DNA of 64,000 nt from a virus. The notes below the pieces were generated by a model, which was not told where the DNA came from, did no database searches, and saw only the letters and a program-made list of their open reading frames with translations. The stretch lies in IMG/VR virus record IMGVR_UViG_3300035199_000659, positions 1-64,000 of that record. One strand, written 5' to 3'. The position numbers and the translations under genes were made by a program. Every line of letters starts with the position of its first letter. Position 1 is the first letter of the stretch. Shown piece by piece: positions 44,764-52,204 of this stretch.

Positions 44764-45470
44764 AGCGAGCCGTTTTCCCAATCCTGCCTAAAATTAGAAT
44801 ATTTCTTGCGAAATTTCTTAAGAGAGTTAACAATCTGTTTGGTATTGAGATCAGTAATCTCGCGCAGGTATAAATAAATAGCTTTTTTGTTGAAAATTTC
44901 TATATCTTCTTTGGACTCAAACAAGATCATGATCGCTTTATATACTTTAAGATCGTTATCTTTCATTTGTGATTCGTCCCACGAACGAATCTCTTGATAA
45001 AACGAATCCCAAAATTCTTGTTCCACTCTATTGGAGAGATAAGACTCGGTAGTTGCTAAATATTCTTCTTCATATTTCTTAGAAATGTTTCCCAAATCTA
45101 CTTCGCGTCGATTGCGTTTCTGCTGTTGTTTTACTTTATGAATAAACCAATTTTTAGTTATGACTGAGAAATATGAAAAGGCTTTCGAGCCCTTGTTTGG
45201 ATCATACTTGTCCAAGATGGTAACGAGCCAAATTTTACACTCATCCCTAAGCGAATCGCAGTTTGGAAGTGTCGTAAATTTATAAGTAAAAACAATTTTA
45301 TCCACCATTTGATCAAAGGCCGGCTGAATATAATCAACATATAGCTGTGTTCTCGTTTTTATACATCTAATGCGTGCATATTGAACGATAGCGTCTTCGT
45401 GCACTTGTGTAAAATAATAGTTTTTGGTCTTGCTTCTACGCCTGCGGCGCTTGATCTTCTTCTGCGTCAT
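44760..45470 (-). CDS. 55: Late-transcription sigma factor, T4 gp55-like
   Basis: 236 residues from the ATG at 45470. After a basic N-terminus (KKIKRRRRRSKTK), the segment KYDPNKGSKAFSYFSVITKN and the following WFIHKVKQQQKRNRR match the region 2-like core of gp55-type phage sigma factors, which melt and bind short late promoters. The rest is helical, with a C-terminal helical segment (YLREITDLNTKQIVNSLKK) that looks like a region 4-type helix-turn-helix. In T4, gp55 with gp33 and the gp45 clamp turns on late genes; partners lie outside the window. Its position just upstream of the structural block fits that role. Confidence 0.82.
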   Translation of the reverse strand: MTQKKIKRRRRRSKTKNYYFTQVHEDAIVQYARIRCIKTRTQLYVDYIQPAFDQMVDKIVFTYKFTTLPNCDSLRDECKIWLVTILDKYDPNKGSKAFSYFSVITKNWFIHKVKQQQKRNRREVDLGNISKKYEEEYLATTESYLSNRVEQEFWDSFYQEIRSWDESQMKDNDLKVYKAIMILFESKEDIEIFNKKAIYLYLREITDLNTKQIVNSLKKFRKKYSNFRQDWENGSL

Positions 45471-45798
45471 CAAATAATTCCTTCTGTTCTTCTTCAGACA
45501 TTTCTATAGGTTCTTCCTCTGTGAGCGAGTAAACATATTCAAACGTCTCTAACTGCTCATTGAGAGAAACTGCGTGATTTAAGAGATGCTCTAATGTGGT
45601 GTCACCATAAAACATTTCTAATTCATAAACTGATTTTGTGTGTTTTGCAAAAGCATCCACCATTGTTTGCAGGTCTCCCAGTTCCCCAGAAACCATTAAC
45701 AGACGCCGGATTGCTGCTCGGGCATATACAAAAATCCCGACATTAAAGATGACTGAAAAAAATAGTACTGCGGACAATATTACTTCAAGTTTACTCAT
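45436..45798 (-). CDS. Single-pass membrane protein with acidic tail
   Basis: 120 residues. One strong hydrophobic helix at residues 5-25 (EVILSAVLFFSVIFNVGIFV), then a basic stretch AAIRRLL, a helical middle, and a very acidic C-terminus (EEEPIEMSEEEQKE, DDAEEDQ). The topology would be N-out/C-in with the acidic domain in the cytoplasm by the positive-inside rule. It is not clearly a holin or spanin. It overlaps the sigma-factor gene by 35 bases. Confidence 0.65.
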   Translation of the reverse strand: MSKLEVILSAVLFFSVIFNVGIFVYARAAIRRLLMVSGELGDLQTMVDAFAKHTKSVYELEMFYGDTTLEHLLNHAVSLNEQLETFEYVYSLTEEEPIEMSEEEQKELFDDAEEDQAPQA

Positions 45799-46051
45799 AT
45801 GTTTCTTCCTTTGCTTTACGCTTCTCTTCTTCTAAAATTTCTCTATTCTTCTCGATATACTCTTCGGTGACAGCTCCTACTTTTGTTTGCTGTTCTGCCG
45901 CAGGTATCAAATATGTTGGTGATGTGAGGGCTCTTTGTAGTGCGGCTGGTGTGTTGCAGGTATGACAACTCAAATCAACCGCTTCTTCAAATAAATGAAA
46001 AATGATCTTCTCGTCCTCACACATGCAACACACATAACGATAGCGCGGCAT
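45791..46051 (-). CDS. FmdB-like zinc-ribbon protein
   Basis: 86 residues. Two CxxC pairs (C8/C11 in VCCMC and C29/C32 in SCHTC) spaced 17 residues apart form a zinc ribbon like the FmdB putative regulatory proteins, followed by PAALQRALTSPTYL and a charged coiled C-terminus (EKNREILEEEKRKAKEE). It may bind nucleic acid or a protein partner. The start overlaps the previous stop as TAATG; it overlaps the following gene by 8 bases. Confidence 0.7.
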   Translation of the reverse strand: MPRYRYVCCMCEDEKIIFHLFEEAVDLSCHTCNTPAALQRALTSPTYLIPAAEQQTKVGAVTEEYIEKNREILEEEKRKAKEETYE

Positions 46052-46275
46052 TACTTTACCATATTTTCTAAATCATTATTAGAAATTTCACTCTCATCCG
46101 AGAATCTGACTGACGGTGGATTCTTCACCATCAGGCCGTCTTCCGTACTCACCAGTTCAAAGCCCTTGAGAATAGGGACGATGTCTATCTGATTAAGCAA
46201 GGACTCTTGCAGGGCCATCATAATGGCCCCCAGAGCTTGGTTGGATAATCTCAAATCTTCAGTAGTGTTTTCCAT
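46051..46275 (-). CDS. Small phage protein of unknown function
   Basis: 74 residues from the ATG at 46275, placed by GGAGG 5 bases upstream. The protein is acidic, with a helical N-terminal half (LSNQALGAIMMALQESLLNQ) and a short C-terminal segment PPSVRFSDESEISNN. No family is recognised. It opens a run of four small, tightly coupled genes leading to the sigma factor, so a regulatory or accessory role is possible but unproven. Confidence 0.65.
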   Translation of the reverse strand: MENTTEDLRLSNQALGAIMMALQESLLNQIDIVPILKGFELVSTEDGLMVKNPPSVRFSDESEISNNDLENMVK

Positions 46276-46276
46276 G

Positions 46277-47122
46277 TTAACCTCCAAAACAACTTTCTAG
46301 TCCATTTTTAATATCAATTTGGGCAGACCACCCCAATTCTTTTAGCGCTTCCACTTTGGCACAAGAAAATTTAATATCCCCTTCTCTCTCGGGTTCTTCT
46401 GACCATAGTGCGCGGACATGCTGGTTGATATGCTGTCTAACATAGTCGATACTTGTCTCTACGCCAGTACCAACGTCGTAATTAGCGCCATTAAAATTCT
46501 CATCGTGTTCCATGCAAAAAATATTTGCTGCTATTATATCATCGACGTGAATAAAATCTCTAGTTTGTAGTCCGTCGCCATCAATCCTTAGTTGGCGGCC
46601 AGCGCGAAGAGCATCCATCCAAGCAGAAATGACTGTAGAATAGGGGCCGCCGTACTTTTGATCTGCAGAATATACATTAAAATACCGAAGGCACACAGTG
46701 TCTACATCATACAATTTAGAATACAGTTTGCATTCATCTTCGGTCATCATCTTATGTAATCCATAGGGGCTTGAAGCCCCATAGACGGCCGCAGAGCTAG
46801 CAAAAATTACGCGGCGGGCATTGACTGCCTTAGCAAATTCTAACACCCTTGAAGAGCCCAGCACATTGTGTGACAGTGATTCAGAAGGGTTTTCCACGCT
46901 CCAAGAAACACTCGGCTTAGCTGCCAGATGAAAAATATACTCCGGCTTACATTTTGGCCATGGTCGGCCGTTGAAAAACATATGCCGGCGGATGTCTAAA
47001 CCTTCAATCGGGTCCAGTGATGCCATATCGATACCATGGACCTCGTGGCCCGACTCTATAAGCTTATTATAAAGTTTAGCACCTATATATCCCTTATGTC
47101 CGGTAACGAGGCATCTAGCCAT
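46277..47122 (-). CDS. NAD-dependent sugar epimerase/dehydratase (GalE-like)
   Basis: 281 residues. VTGHKGYIGAKLYNKL (6-21) is the NAD-binding GxxGxxG motif; IFHLAAKPSVSWSVENP is the family core; ASSAAVYG gives the serine and Y120-x3-K124 in SPYGLHK the catalytic pair; TRDFIHVDDI is the extended-SDR C-terminal signature. It would epimerise or dehydrate an NDP-sugar and may act after Gmd or the nucleotidyltransferase. It is the last gene of the glycan island and ends one base before the next start. Confidence 0.9.
   Translation of the reverse strand: MARCLVTGHKGYIGAKLYNKLIESGHEVHGIDMASLDPIEGLDIRRHMFFNGRPWPKCKPEYIFHLAAKPSVSWSVENPSESLSHNVLGSSRVLEFAKAVNARRVIFASSAAVYGASSPYGLHKMMTEDECKLYSKLYDVDTVCLRYFNVYSADQKYGGPYSTVISAWMDALRAGRQLRIDGDGLQTRDFIHVDDIIAANIFCMEHDENFNGANYDVGTGVETSIDYVRQHINQHVRALWSEEPEREGDIKFSCAKVEALKELGWSAQIDIKNGLESCFGG
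46281..46285 (-). promoter_or_regulatory. Ribosome binding site fixing the start at 46275
   Basis: GGAGG on the minus strand, 5 bases before the ATG at 46275, inside the last codons of the epimerase gene. It rules out the in-frame TTG at 46287. Confidence 0.8.
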
Positions 47123-48089
47123 CTATCTCACCTATCTTATCAAATGCTGATTTCCAATCCGTAAATCGAATAGCTTTATCATCGATATAGTATCTGGCGC
47201 GAGGCTTCTCAGCGGTCACTTTGCTGACGAATTGTGCCATATTATGCTTCTTGAGCCACTCCCAAATAAGCGCTGTTCCGGTTTTTCCGTTAATCAGGCC
47301 TCTATCCGGCTTTGCTTTGCAACTATAAATGATTATAGTATGCTCCTGTGACAGCTTCTTGAGCGCATCATATGAACCTTCAATGGGCTCATCATAAATT
47401 GTCCCATCATAATAGCCCCTAGAGTTCTTGTGGATAACGCCGTCAAAATCAATGCCAATATTAATCTGTTCATCCGGGTAACTGTGTTCTCTAATTTTAC
47501 CACCCTTCCAATTCAGCTTCTTAAGGGCCTCCGGGCTGTTTTCGCCAATGGGCGGGCAAACATTCCCAGAACCATGAGTTAGTTGGTATGTTAGAAGTAG
47601 CGTGAGCACCTCCGCAGTGTGGTAGTAGTCGGCGCCAAGGATAACTTTGGTAAGCTTATCAATCTCCAGAGGGATATCCTTTGAGGTAATCATTGCAATT
47701 TGCATCCCATTTGAAGAGGCCCACTGCAGTGCCTTGAGAATGTCCACGGAGGTGCCAGAAGACGAGACTCCCAAAACCAAGGACTTCTTCATTTGCGACT
47801 TGGTGCGAGTTGCGGTTCGACAAGACAGCCAATTAACCATCCACTGCTCAAAGCTCGTATCATTAATGAAGGATGTGGCCACTACTCCGCTAGCGGGGCA
47901 CATAGCATTCTTGGTGCCATTAGATAAACGCGTCATATCAACGGCAGCATGATCGGCTACAGCCATATTGCCGCCATGGCCTAGAACATATATATCGTCA
48001 CACTCATTATACTGGGCTTGTAACGCTTCCCATTCTGGAGTGTGTACGATTTGTACGAACTTTTCTCCAATATTTTCAAAATTAAGCAC
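47115..48089 (-). CDS. SIS sugar isomerase-HAD phosphatase fusion
   Basis: 324 residues starting at a GTG 9 bases after AAGGAG. Residues 1-175 are a SIS phosphosugar isomerase domain (LGHGGNMAVADHAAVDM at about 36-52 and LGVSSSGTSVDILKAL at 106-121), resembling GmhA sedoheptulose-7-phosphate isomerases in the HGGN.A.A.H pattern. Residues 208-324 are a HAD-type hydrolase (IGIDFDGVI with D214 and D216; YIDDKAI near 301). The combination fits isomerisation of a sugar phosphate followed by dephosphorylation, as in heptose synthesis, but the kinase step (HddA/HldE) is not in the window. Confidence 0.85.
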   Translation of the reverse strand: MLNFENIGEKFVQIVHTPEWEALQAQYNECDDIYVLGHGGNMAVADHAAVDMTRLSNGTKNAMCPASGVVATSFINDTSFEQWMVNWLSCRTATRTKSQMKKSLVLGVSSSGTSVDILKALQWASSNGMQIAMITSKDIPLEIDKLTKVILGADYYHTAEVLTLLLTYQLTHGSGNVCPPIGENSPEALKKLNWKGGKIREHSYPDEQINIGIDFDGVIHKNSRGYYDGTIYDEPIEGSYDALKKLSQEHTIIIYSCKAKPDRGLINGKTGTALIWEWLKKHNMAQFVSKVTAEKPRARYYIDDKAIRFTDWKSAFDKIGEIDG

Positions 48090-48767
48090 TTAAGTTATCT
48101 CCTTGTAAAACTCTAGTAATCCTGTTGTATCCATTCCTACTGCTATAATACCATATCCTTGGTATTTTTTAAGCTGATTCTTCACGTCAGTGGGAATGTG
48201 AACAGCCATCTGGTGTATCGGAACAACTTTTTTTACCGCATGCAGAGCATCTAAGTATTCCTTATTGTCAAAATTGCCGGGGTCTCCCAGACTTGCGCTT
48301 AGATCATACGGCCCAATCATATAATAATCAAAATCATATGAGAATATCTTTTTGATATTATCAATGCCGGCTTTAGTCTCTACCTGTGCGATAATGCGCG
48401 GTGGGTATGTGATTAGGGGGGCAATGCCCCATCTATTTTGCCTCACGAGGCCCAAGCCTCGCTTGCCCCCGTAATGAGGGAACTTGCAAATTTCATTAAT
48501 CTTTTGACATTGCTCTTCAGTTTCAACAGTTGAAAAAATGATCCCGTCGGCGCCGGCATCAAGGCAGGCGCGGGCGAGAGTTTTGCTTGGTTCGGTTAAG
48601 CGCACATAGCACAATTTACCGCAACCTTCTATAACTTGTATACACGAATATAAAGTTTCATTATTAAAAAAGCCATGTTCGGTATCTATTACAATCCCAG
48701 CGGCAGAGGTGTTGCAAAGTAACTCTGATACTACTGGGGAAGGGATTTGCTGCCATGCGAATTTCAT
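48090..48767 (-). CDS. HpcH/HpaI-family aldolase
   Basis: 225 residues. VIDTEHG (26-32), ARACLDAGADGIIFSTVET, QVETKAG (metal ligand E130) and IGPYDLSASLG (metal ligand D155) follow the HpcH/HpaI class II pyruvate aldolase pattern. Such enzymes reversibly split or join pyruvate or oxaloacetate-type donors with an aldehyde. In a glycan cluster with a NeuA-like enzyme, a pyruvate aldolase could in principle make or break a 2-keto-3-deoxy sugar acid, but this is inference. The start overlaps the GDPD-like stop as ATGA. Confidence 0.85.
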   Translation of the reverse strand: MKFAWQQIPSPVVSELLCNTSAAGIVIDTEHGFFNNETLYSCIQVIEGCGKLCYVRLTEPSKTLARACLDAGADGIIFSTVETEEQCQKINEICKFPHYGGKRGLGLVRQNRWGIAPLITYPPRIIAQVETKAGIDNIKKIFSYDFDYYMIGPYDLSASLGDPGNFDNKEYLDALHAVKKVVPIHQMAVHIPTDVKNQLKKYQGYGIIAVGMDTTGLLEFYKEIT

Positions 48768-49219
48768 TTATGGTTGCTCACGTAATCAGAACATATCCCT
48801 GCACAAAGCTGTAGATCATGTTCTGTGTATTTAATATGACTAATTTCAGGCATAACGCAAATTGACCGCGGTGTCAAGATACTGCCCGGATAGGACCAAA
48901 TAAACCCGGCTGTTGTAAGGGTGTAATAATCTGTTTGGTGCCAAAAGGCGTTGCATGCTGTGGTTTGCTGGGAAAAGGTATAGAAGGATTGGATATCTTT
49001 GGTGTGCATCCATAAATATTGAGAGCGCTCAAAAATCCAATCTGGTGAAACCTCGTACCGTGCTTCGTCATGGCCAAGATATAATCCATCTGCAAAGGTG
49101 CCTCTTATATCCACCTCTACATTATAACCACTATCAATAGCTTTGTCAACATATTCTGGATTATTTTCCATTTCTATGTTGGGTCCGTTGATATTTCCTC
49201 TGTGTGCTATTAAAATCAC
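48764..49219 (-). CDS. Short glycerophosphodiester phosphodiesterase-like protein
   Basis: 151 residues, against about 240 for normal GDPD. The catalytic residues of the GDPD TIM barrel are present: H6-R7 in LIAHRGN, E17/N19/P21 in IEMENNPEY, E35 and D37 in VEVDIRG, and H50 in YLGHDE. The second half of the barrel appears compressed, with WMHTKDIQSF and TAGFIWSYPGS as further strands. The start is a GTG overlapping the previous stop (GTGA). Small GDPD-like proteins occur in glycan clusters with nucleotidyltransferases and may hydrolyse phosphodiester-linked groups on polysaccharide or lipids. Substrate unknown. Confidence 0.7.
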   Translation of the reverse strand: MILIAHRGNINGPNIEMENNPEYVDKAIDSGYNVEVDIRGTFADGLYLGHDEARYEVSPDWIFERSQYLWMHTKDIQSFYTFSQQTTACNAFWHQTDYYTLTTAGFIWSYPGSILTPRSICVMPEISHIKYTEHDLQLCAGICSDYVSNHK

Positions 49220-49911
49220 TTCTTCACCACGTATGCTGTCGGACAGATATAATTCAAAGTCTTGATTTCTACGTCTTTATCGGCAAAAAAACGGTCAGCG
49301 CCGGCTGATTCCGACCATTTGTGAAAGGCATATTCATCAAACACAACAATGCCACCCTTTACAACTCGAGCCCACATCGCTTTAAGTGCCTCATAGGTGG
49401 GAATGTCTACGTCTAAATCGACATAAAGCATCGAAATTCTAAATCCGGGGCGTTCAGCAACATATTTTGCAGCTGTTTCGGTGATATCGCCGGGCACAAG
49501 GTCAAATTCGTGCTCTTCAAAGCCACACTGCTTAACAAAATTGCCAAACAACTCGGCATGATTGTCTGAATGCTTGTAATTTCGTTGGTTAAACAGGGTA
49601 TTCATCGCCTCTTTGTCGATTCCAGAGAGGCTTTCTACAAGCTTTTCAGAGTCAAAAAAGTCAAATCCAACCACCTTTTTGCCGCTATTTGGGCATAAAA
49701 ACCGCTTAAGCTTGAGAAAAGTAAGCATTCCAGTGCCTTTGAAGACTCCGCACTCAACAATGTCGCCCGGGAGGTCTTTTACCTGTTGGGCCAACAAAGT
49801 TCTGGCTAAAAGCTTGCCAAACACCTTTGTATCGGGACTCAAGATAAACCCATTAAAGCAATCGTATAGGTTCTGTGATGTATCGATGATTTCTAGTTCT
49901 TTAAGATCCAT
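49216..49911 (-). CDS. TylF/MycF-type O-methyltransferase
   Basis: 231 residues. DIVECGVFKGTGMLTFL (50-66) is the SAM-binding motif I of macrocin O-methyltransferase (TylF) family enzymes; VVGFDFFDSE is motif II, and SMLYVDLDVDIPTYEAL (about 160-176) carries the Asp residues that bind Mg2+ in this family; GGIVVFDEYAFHKW follows. TylF-like proteins methylate sugar hydroxyls and are frequent in O-antigen and phage glycan clusters. It starts directly after the fusion gene's TAG. Confidence 0.88.
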   Translation of the reverse strand: MDLKELEIIDTSQNLYDCFNGFILSPDTKVFGKLLARTLLAQQVKDLPGDIVECGVFKGTGMLTFLKLKRFLCPNSGKKVVGFDFFDSEKLVESLSGIDKEAMNTLFNQRNYKHSDNHAELFGNFVKQCGFEEHEFDLVPGDITETAAKYVAERPGFRISMLYVDLDVDIPTYEALKAMWARVVKGGIVVFDEYAFHKWSESAGADRFFADKDVEIKTLNYICPTAYVVKK

Positions 49912-51282
49912 CTACTTCTCATGAAATTTGTTAAAGTAATCCAAGTCTTCGGGTGTTCCGATGCCCCACATACCATCAAAGTGGAAAGTTTTGATCTTCT
50001 TGCCATCATTCACAGCCTCGTTGAAAACGGGGCACACATAAAACTCATTGTTAACTCTATTGTTGTTGGCTATCATCTGCTCGGCATACTTTACATAATC
50101 AGAACCATGTTTCCAGTAGTAAATGCCCGTTGTAGCAATATCACTAATAGGCTTCTTCTCAGCCACCTCTGTGACGAACCCTTCGGAACCAAGCTTTGCA
50201 AAACTCCACTTGGGGTGAGTCGCTGTAAACGTGAGCATGCCTCCGTCAACTTCGTCAGCTTCCATCGCATACATGAATTCGTTGCTGTCCCAGTCTAAAA
50301 ACTGATCTGAATTCGCATACAGCAAGGGTTCGTCGTTGTCAATAAACTCTTTGGCAAGAAGCGTGGTACACGCAGCGCCCTCGGTCATACCGTCGACCTG
50401 TATAATCTCACAACCGGGGGAAATGAGGCCCAACAGGTGCTTTAGGTTATATTCTTCATAGTGTGATTTTTGAACCACGAAGATGTGTCGTGCATCAATA
50501 TTTAAATTTTCAACGACAACTTGAATCATTGGCTTTCCGTTCACCTCGATAAGGGGTTTGGGAAAGGTATATCCGGCTTTTTGAAAGCGTGAGCCGGCGC
50601 CAGCCATGGGGATTAAAACGTTCATACCACCTCCTTGCCATTTGGGTCTTGTGTTTTCTTGTCCGTCTGCTTTTTTAATTGTACTCTTGATCTTCTCATA
50701 TGTAACATCACTGCTGTTTTTCACCCCGCACAAATGTGCGCCGCTGCGAAGGGCAGCCTTGCGGCCGTGGTGGGAATCTTCCACAATTAAAGTCTCGTCG
50801 GGCTCTACTCCGACTCGCAACATACAGCGCATGTATATTTCAGCGCTTGGTTTTGGTTTGCTTACATCTTGGTTAGAATACATAAAGTCAAGATGTTCAA
50901 AAAAGCCGCGCCGAATTAGCTGCAGTTTCGCTGTTTCTCTAATTGAGTTTGTGGCGCATGCCAGTGTATACCCCTCCGACTTTAGTTTCTTCAGCAGTTG
51001 AACGATTCTGCGATCAATTGTAAAATTATCAATTATCTCAGTTGTCTTTTTTTGTTTTAGTTTCCACACTGCATTGTGAAGGTCTTTTGGCAGGTGTCTA
51101 GTTTTTGTTAACATTTGAAGCTTTTTCGTAGTTGATAGCCCATCAAATGTAGAAAGGTGCTCCTCTCTTCCAATTACATACTTTTCGTCGACATCACCCA
51201 AAGCCTCGTTCAAAGCCTCGTAATGCAACTCGCGTGCGTCGACTAACACGCCATCTAAATCAAATACAACTAATTTAATCAT
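49912..51282 (-). CDS. HAD phosphatase-nucleotidyltransferase fusion
   Basis: 456 residues from the ATG at 51282, chosen because MIKLVVFDLDGVLVD is the natural HAD start and GGAG lies upstream. Residues 1-205 are a beta-phosphoglucomutase-type HAD phosphatase (D8-x-D10 in FDLDGVLVD; KPKPS lysine region; VEDSHHG). Residues 220-456 are a sugar-phosphate nucleotidyltransferase (NVLIPMAGAGSRFQKAGY, FPKPLIEVNGKPM, and the GIGTPEDL end). A phosphatase and a nucleotidyltransferase in one chain suggest successive steps, such as hydrolysing one phosphate of a bisphosphate and then making an NDP-sugar or CDP-polyol, as in heptose (GmhB/HddC) or capsule polyol pathways. A strong internal ribosome site would also permit a free nucleotidyltransferase from 50625. 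Confidence 0.85.
   Translation of the reverse strand: MIKLVVFDLDGVLVDARELHYEALNEALGDVDEKYVIGREEHLSTFDGLSTTKKLQMLTKTRHLPKDLHNAVWKLKQKKTTEIIDNFTIDRRIVQLLKKLKSEGYTLACATNSIRETAKLQLIRRGFFEHLDFMYSNQDVSKPKPSAEIYMRCMLRVGVEPDETLIVEDSHHGRKAALRSGAHLCGVKNSSDVTYEKIKSTIKKADGQENTRPKWQGGGMNVLIPMAGAGSRFQKAGYTFPKPLIEVNGKPMIQVVVENLNIDARHIFVVQKSHYEEYNLKHLLGLISPGCEIIQVDGMTEGAACTTLLAKEFIDNDEPLLYANSDQFLDWDSNEFMYAMEADEVDGGMLTFTATHPKWSFAKLGSEGFVTEVAEKKPISDIATTGIYYWKHGSDYVKYAEQMIANNNRVNNEFYVCPVFNEAVNDGKKIKTFHFDGMWGIGTPEDLDYFNKFHEK
50625..50636 (-). promoter_or_regulatory. Internal ribosome binding site and ATG for the nucleotidyltransferase domain
   Basis: AAGGAGG (minus strand of 50630-50636), then 4 bases and the ATG at 50625, in frame inside the HAD-nucleotidyltransferase gene and exactly at the first residue of the nucleotidyltransferase domain (MNVLIPMAGAG). 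The site is stronger than most true start sites in this window. Confidence 0.7.
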
Positions 51283-52204
51283 TTCTAAATTTTTCTCCAC
51301 TCTTAAACGGGTGAACATCGATATCAGAACACTTGTTGGCATCAAGCCAATAGTCGCCCGGGCGCCAGCCTACATAATTCTTGTCCTTCAATTCGATATC
51401 CTTTTCAAAATAATAATACTGCACAAAGCTTGGCACGTGTGGTGGACTGGGCGGGTTATCTACAAAATCTTTTGACCAGCGAGTAAGCCAACCATAATAA
51501 CTTGGCTGCTCCTTCCACGTGTCTTTCCATTTCCAATAAAATATCTGGGATGTGTGATACCAACCTTCCTTAGCATTATCGTTACTCTTCATCTCTCGCC
51601 ACGTGGCCTCTCCACCTTGATATTCAGAGGTATCTAACTCCAAAGCATCCTTCTCATTTAATAGTCTACCATGAACCCTGTCATTTATTAAGGACTTATC
51701 TTTATTGTGAATGAGTGCTCTGATGTAGTAATCTGCTTCTTTGTTGGCCGGCGTAACAAAACGTTCGTCCCACATACCAATCTTCTTGACTGCTTCGGGT
51801 CGATAACTTACTATATTGTCTCCTAGCTGGCCGGTGATGAATGTATATTTCTTGTGCATTTTCAACAAGTTGGTAGCCCAGTTAGAACTAAGAACTATGT
51901 CATTTTGCATTGTAGCAACAATTTTAGTATCAGGATTGTTTAAGTCTTTAAAACCATGTAAAAGGGCTTCGTTCCAGTTTCTCGCCAGATTGCCAGTGTC
52001 CCAGTCGGGTCGAGTGCTGTTATGTATTACATTGACTTTATCGACAAATTGCTCATCTAAGTGAAATTCAGAATGGTTATTGATAACGTTTACTTCGGTA
52101 TCAGGAATATTTGCAAAATCTGTTTTGTTAAATAATGTATCTAAAGTTTTGTTTAATATATCAGTGCGTCTATATGTGACGATAAAGACTTTCATATTTT
52201 TCAT
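51275..52204 (-). CDS. GT2-like glycosyltransferase
   Basis: 309 residues. KVFIVTYRRTDILNKTLDTL is the usual GT2 first strand and helix, VNVINNHSE the second strand, and VATMQNDIVLSSNW (about 109-122) contains an NDI in place of the more usual DDD/DxD metal site. The C-terminal half is tryptophan- and tyrosine-rich and unusual for the family. An inverting GT-A enzyme using a UDP-, GDP- or CMP-sugar is the likeliest reading. The ATG follows the previous TAA directly. Confidence 0.75.
   Translation of the reverse strand: MKNMKVFIVTYRRTDILNKTLDTLFNKTDFANIPDTEVNVINNHSEFHLDEQFVDKVNVIHNSTRPDWDTGNLARNWNEALLHGFKDLNNPDTKIVATMQNDIVLSSNWATNLLKMHKKYTFITGQLGDNIVSYRPEAVKKIGMWDERFVTPANKEADYYIRALIHNKDKSLINDRVHGRLLNEKDALELDTSEYQGGEATWREMKSNDNAKEGWYHTSQIFYWKWKDTWKEQPSYYGWLTRWSKDFVDNPPSPPHVPSFVQYYYFEKDIELKDKNYVGWRPGDYWLDANKCSDIDVHPFKSGEKFRND

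Noticed and set aside
45151-45340. Minus-strand 60-codon frame inside the sigma-factor gene
   Set aside because: An alternative frame of the sigma gene without start signal; no domain.
45436-45798. Holin or spanin
   Set aside because: Only one membrane helix, with a long acidic cytoplasmic-type tail; no lipobox, no second helix and no lysis gene next to it.
48090-48767. HpcH/HpaI gene as a sialic acid aldolase (NanA)
   Set aside because: Its motifs are those of class II metal-dependent HpaI aldolases; the NanA family is a class I lysine-dependent DapA-like enzyme.
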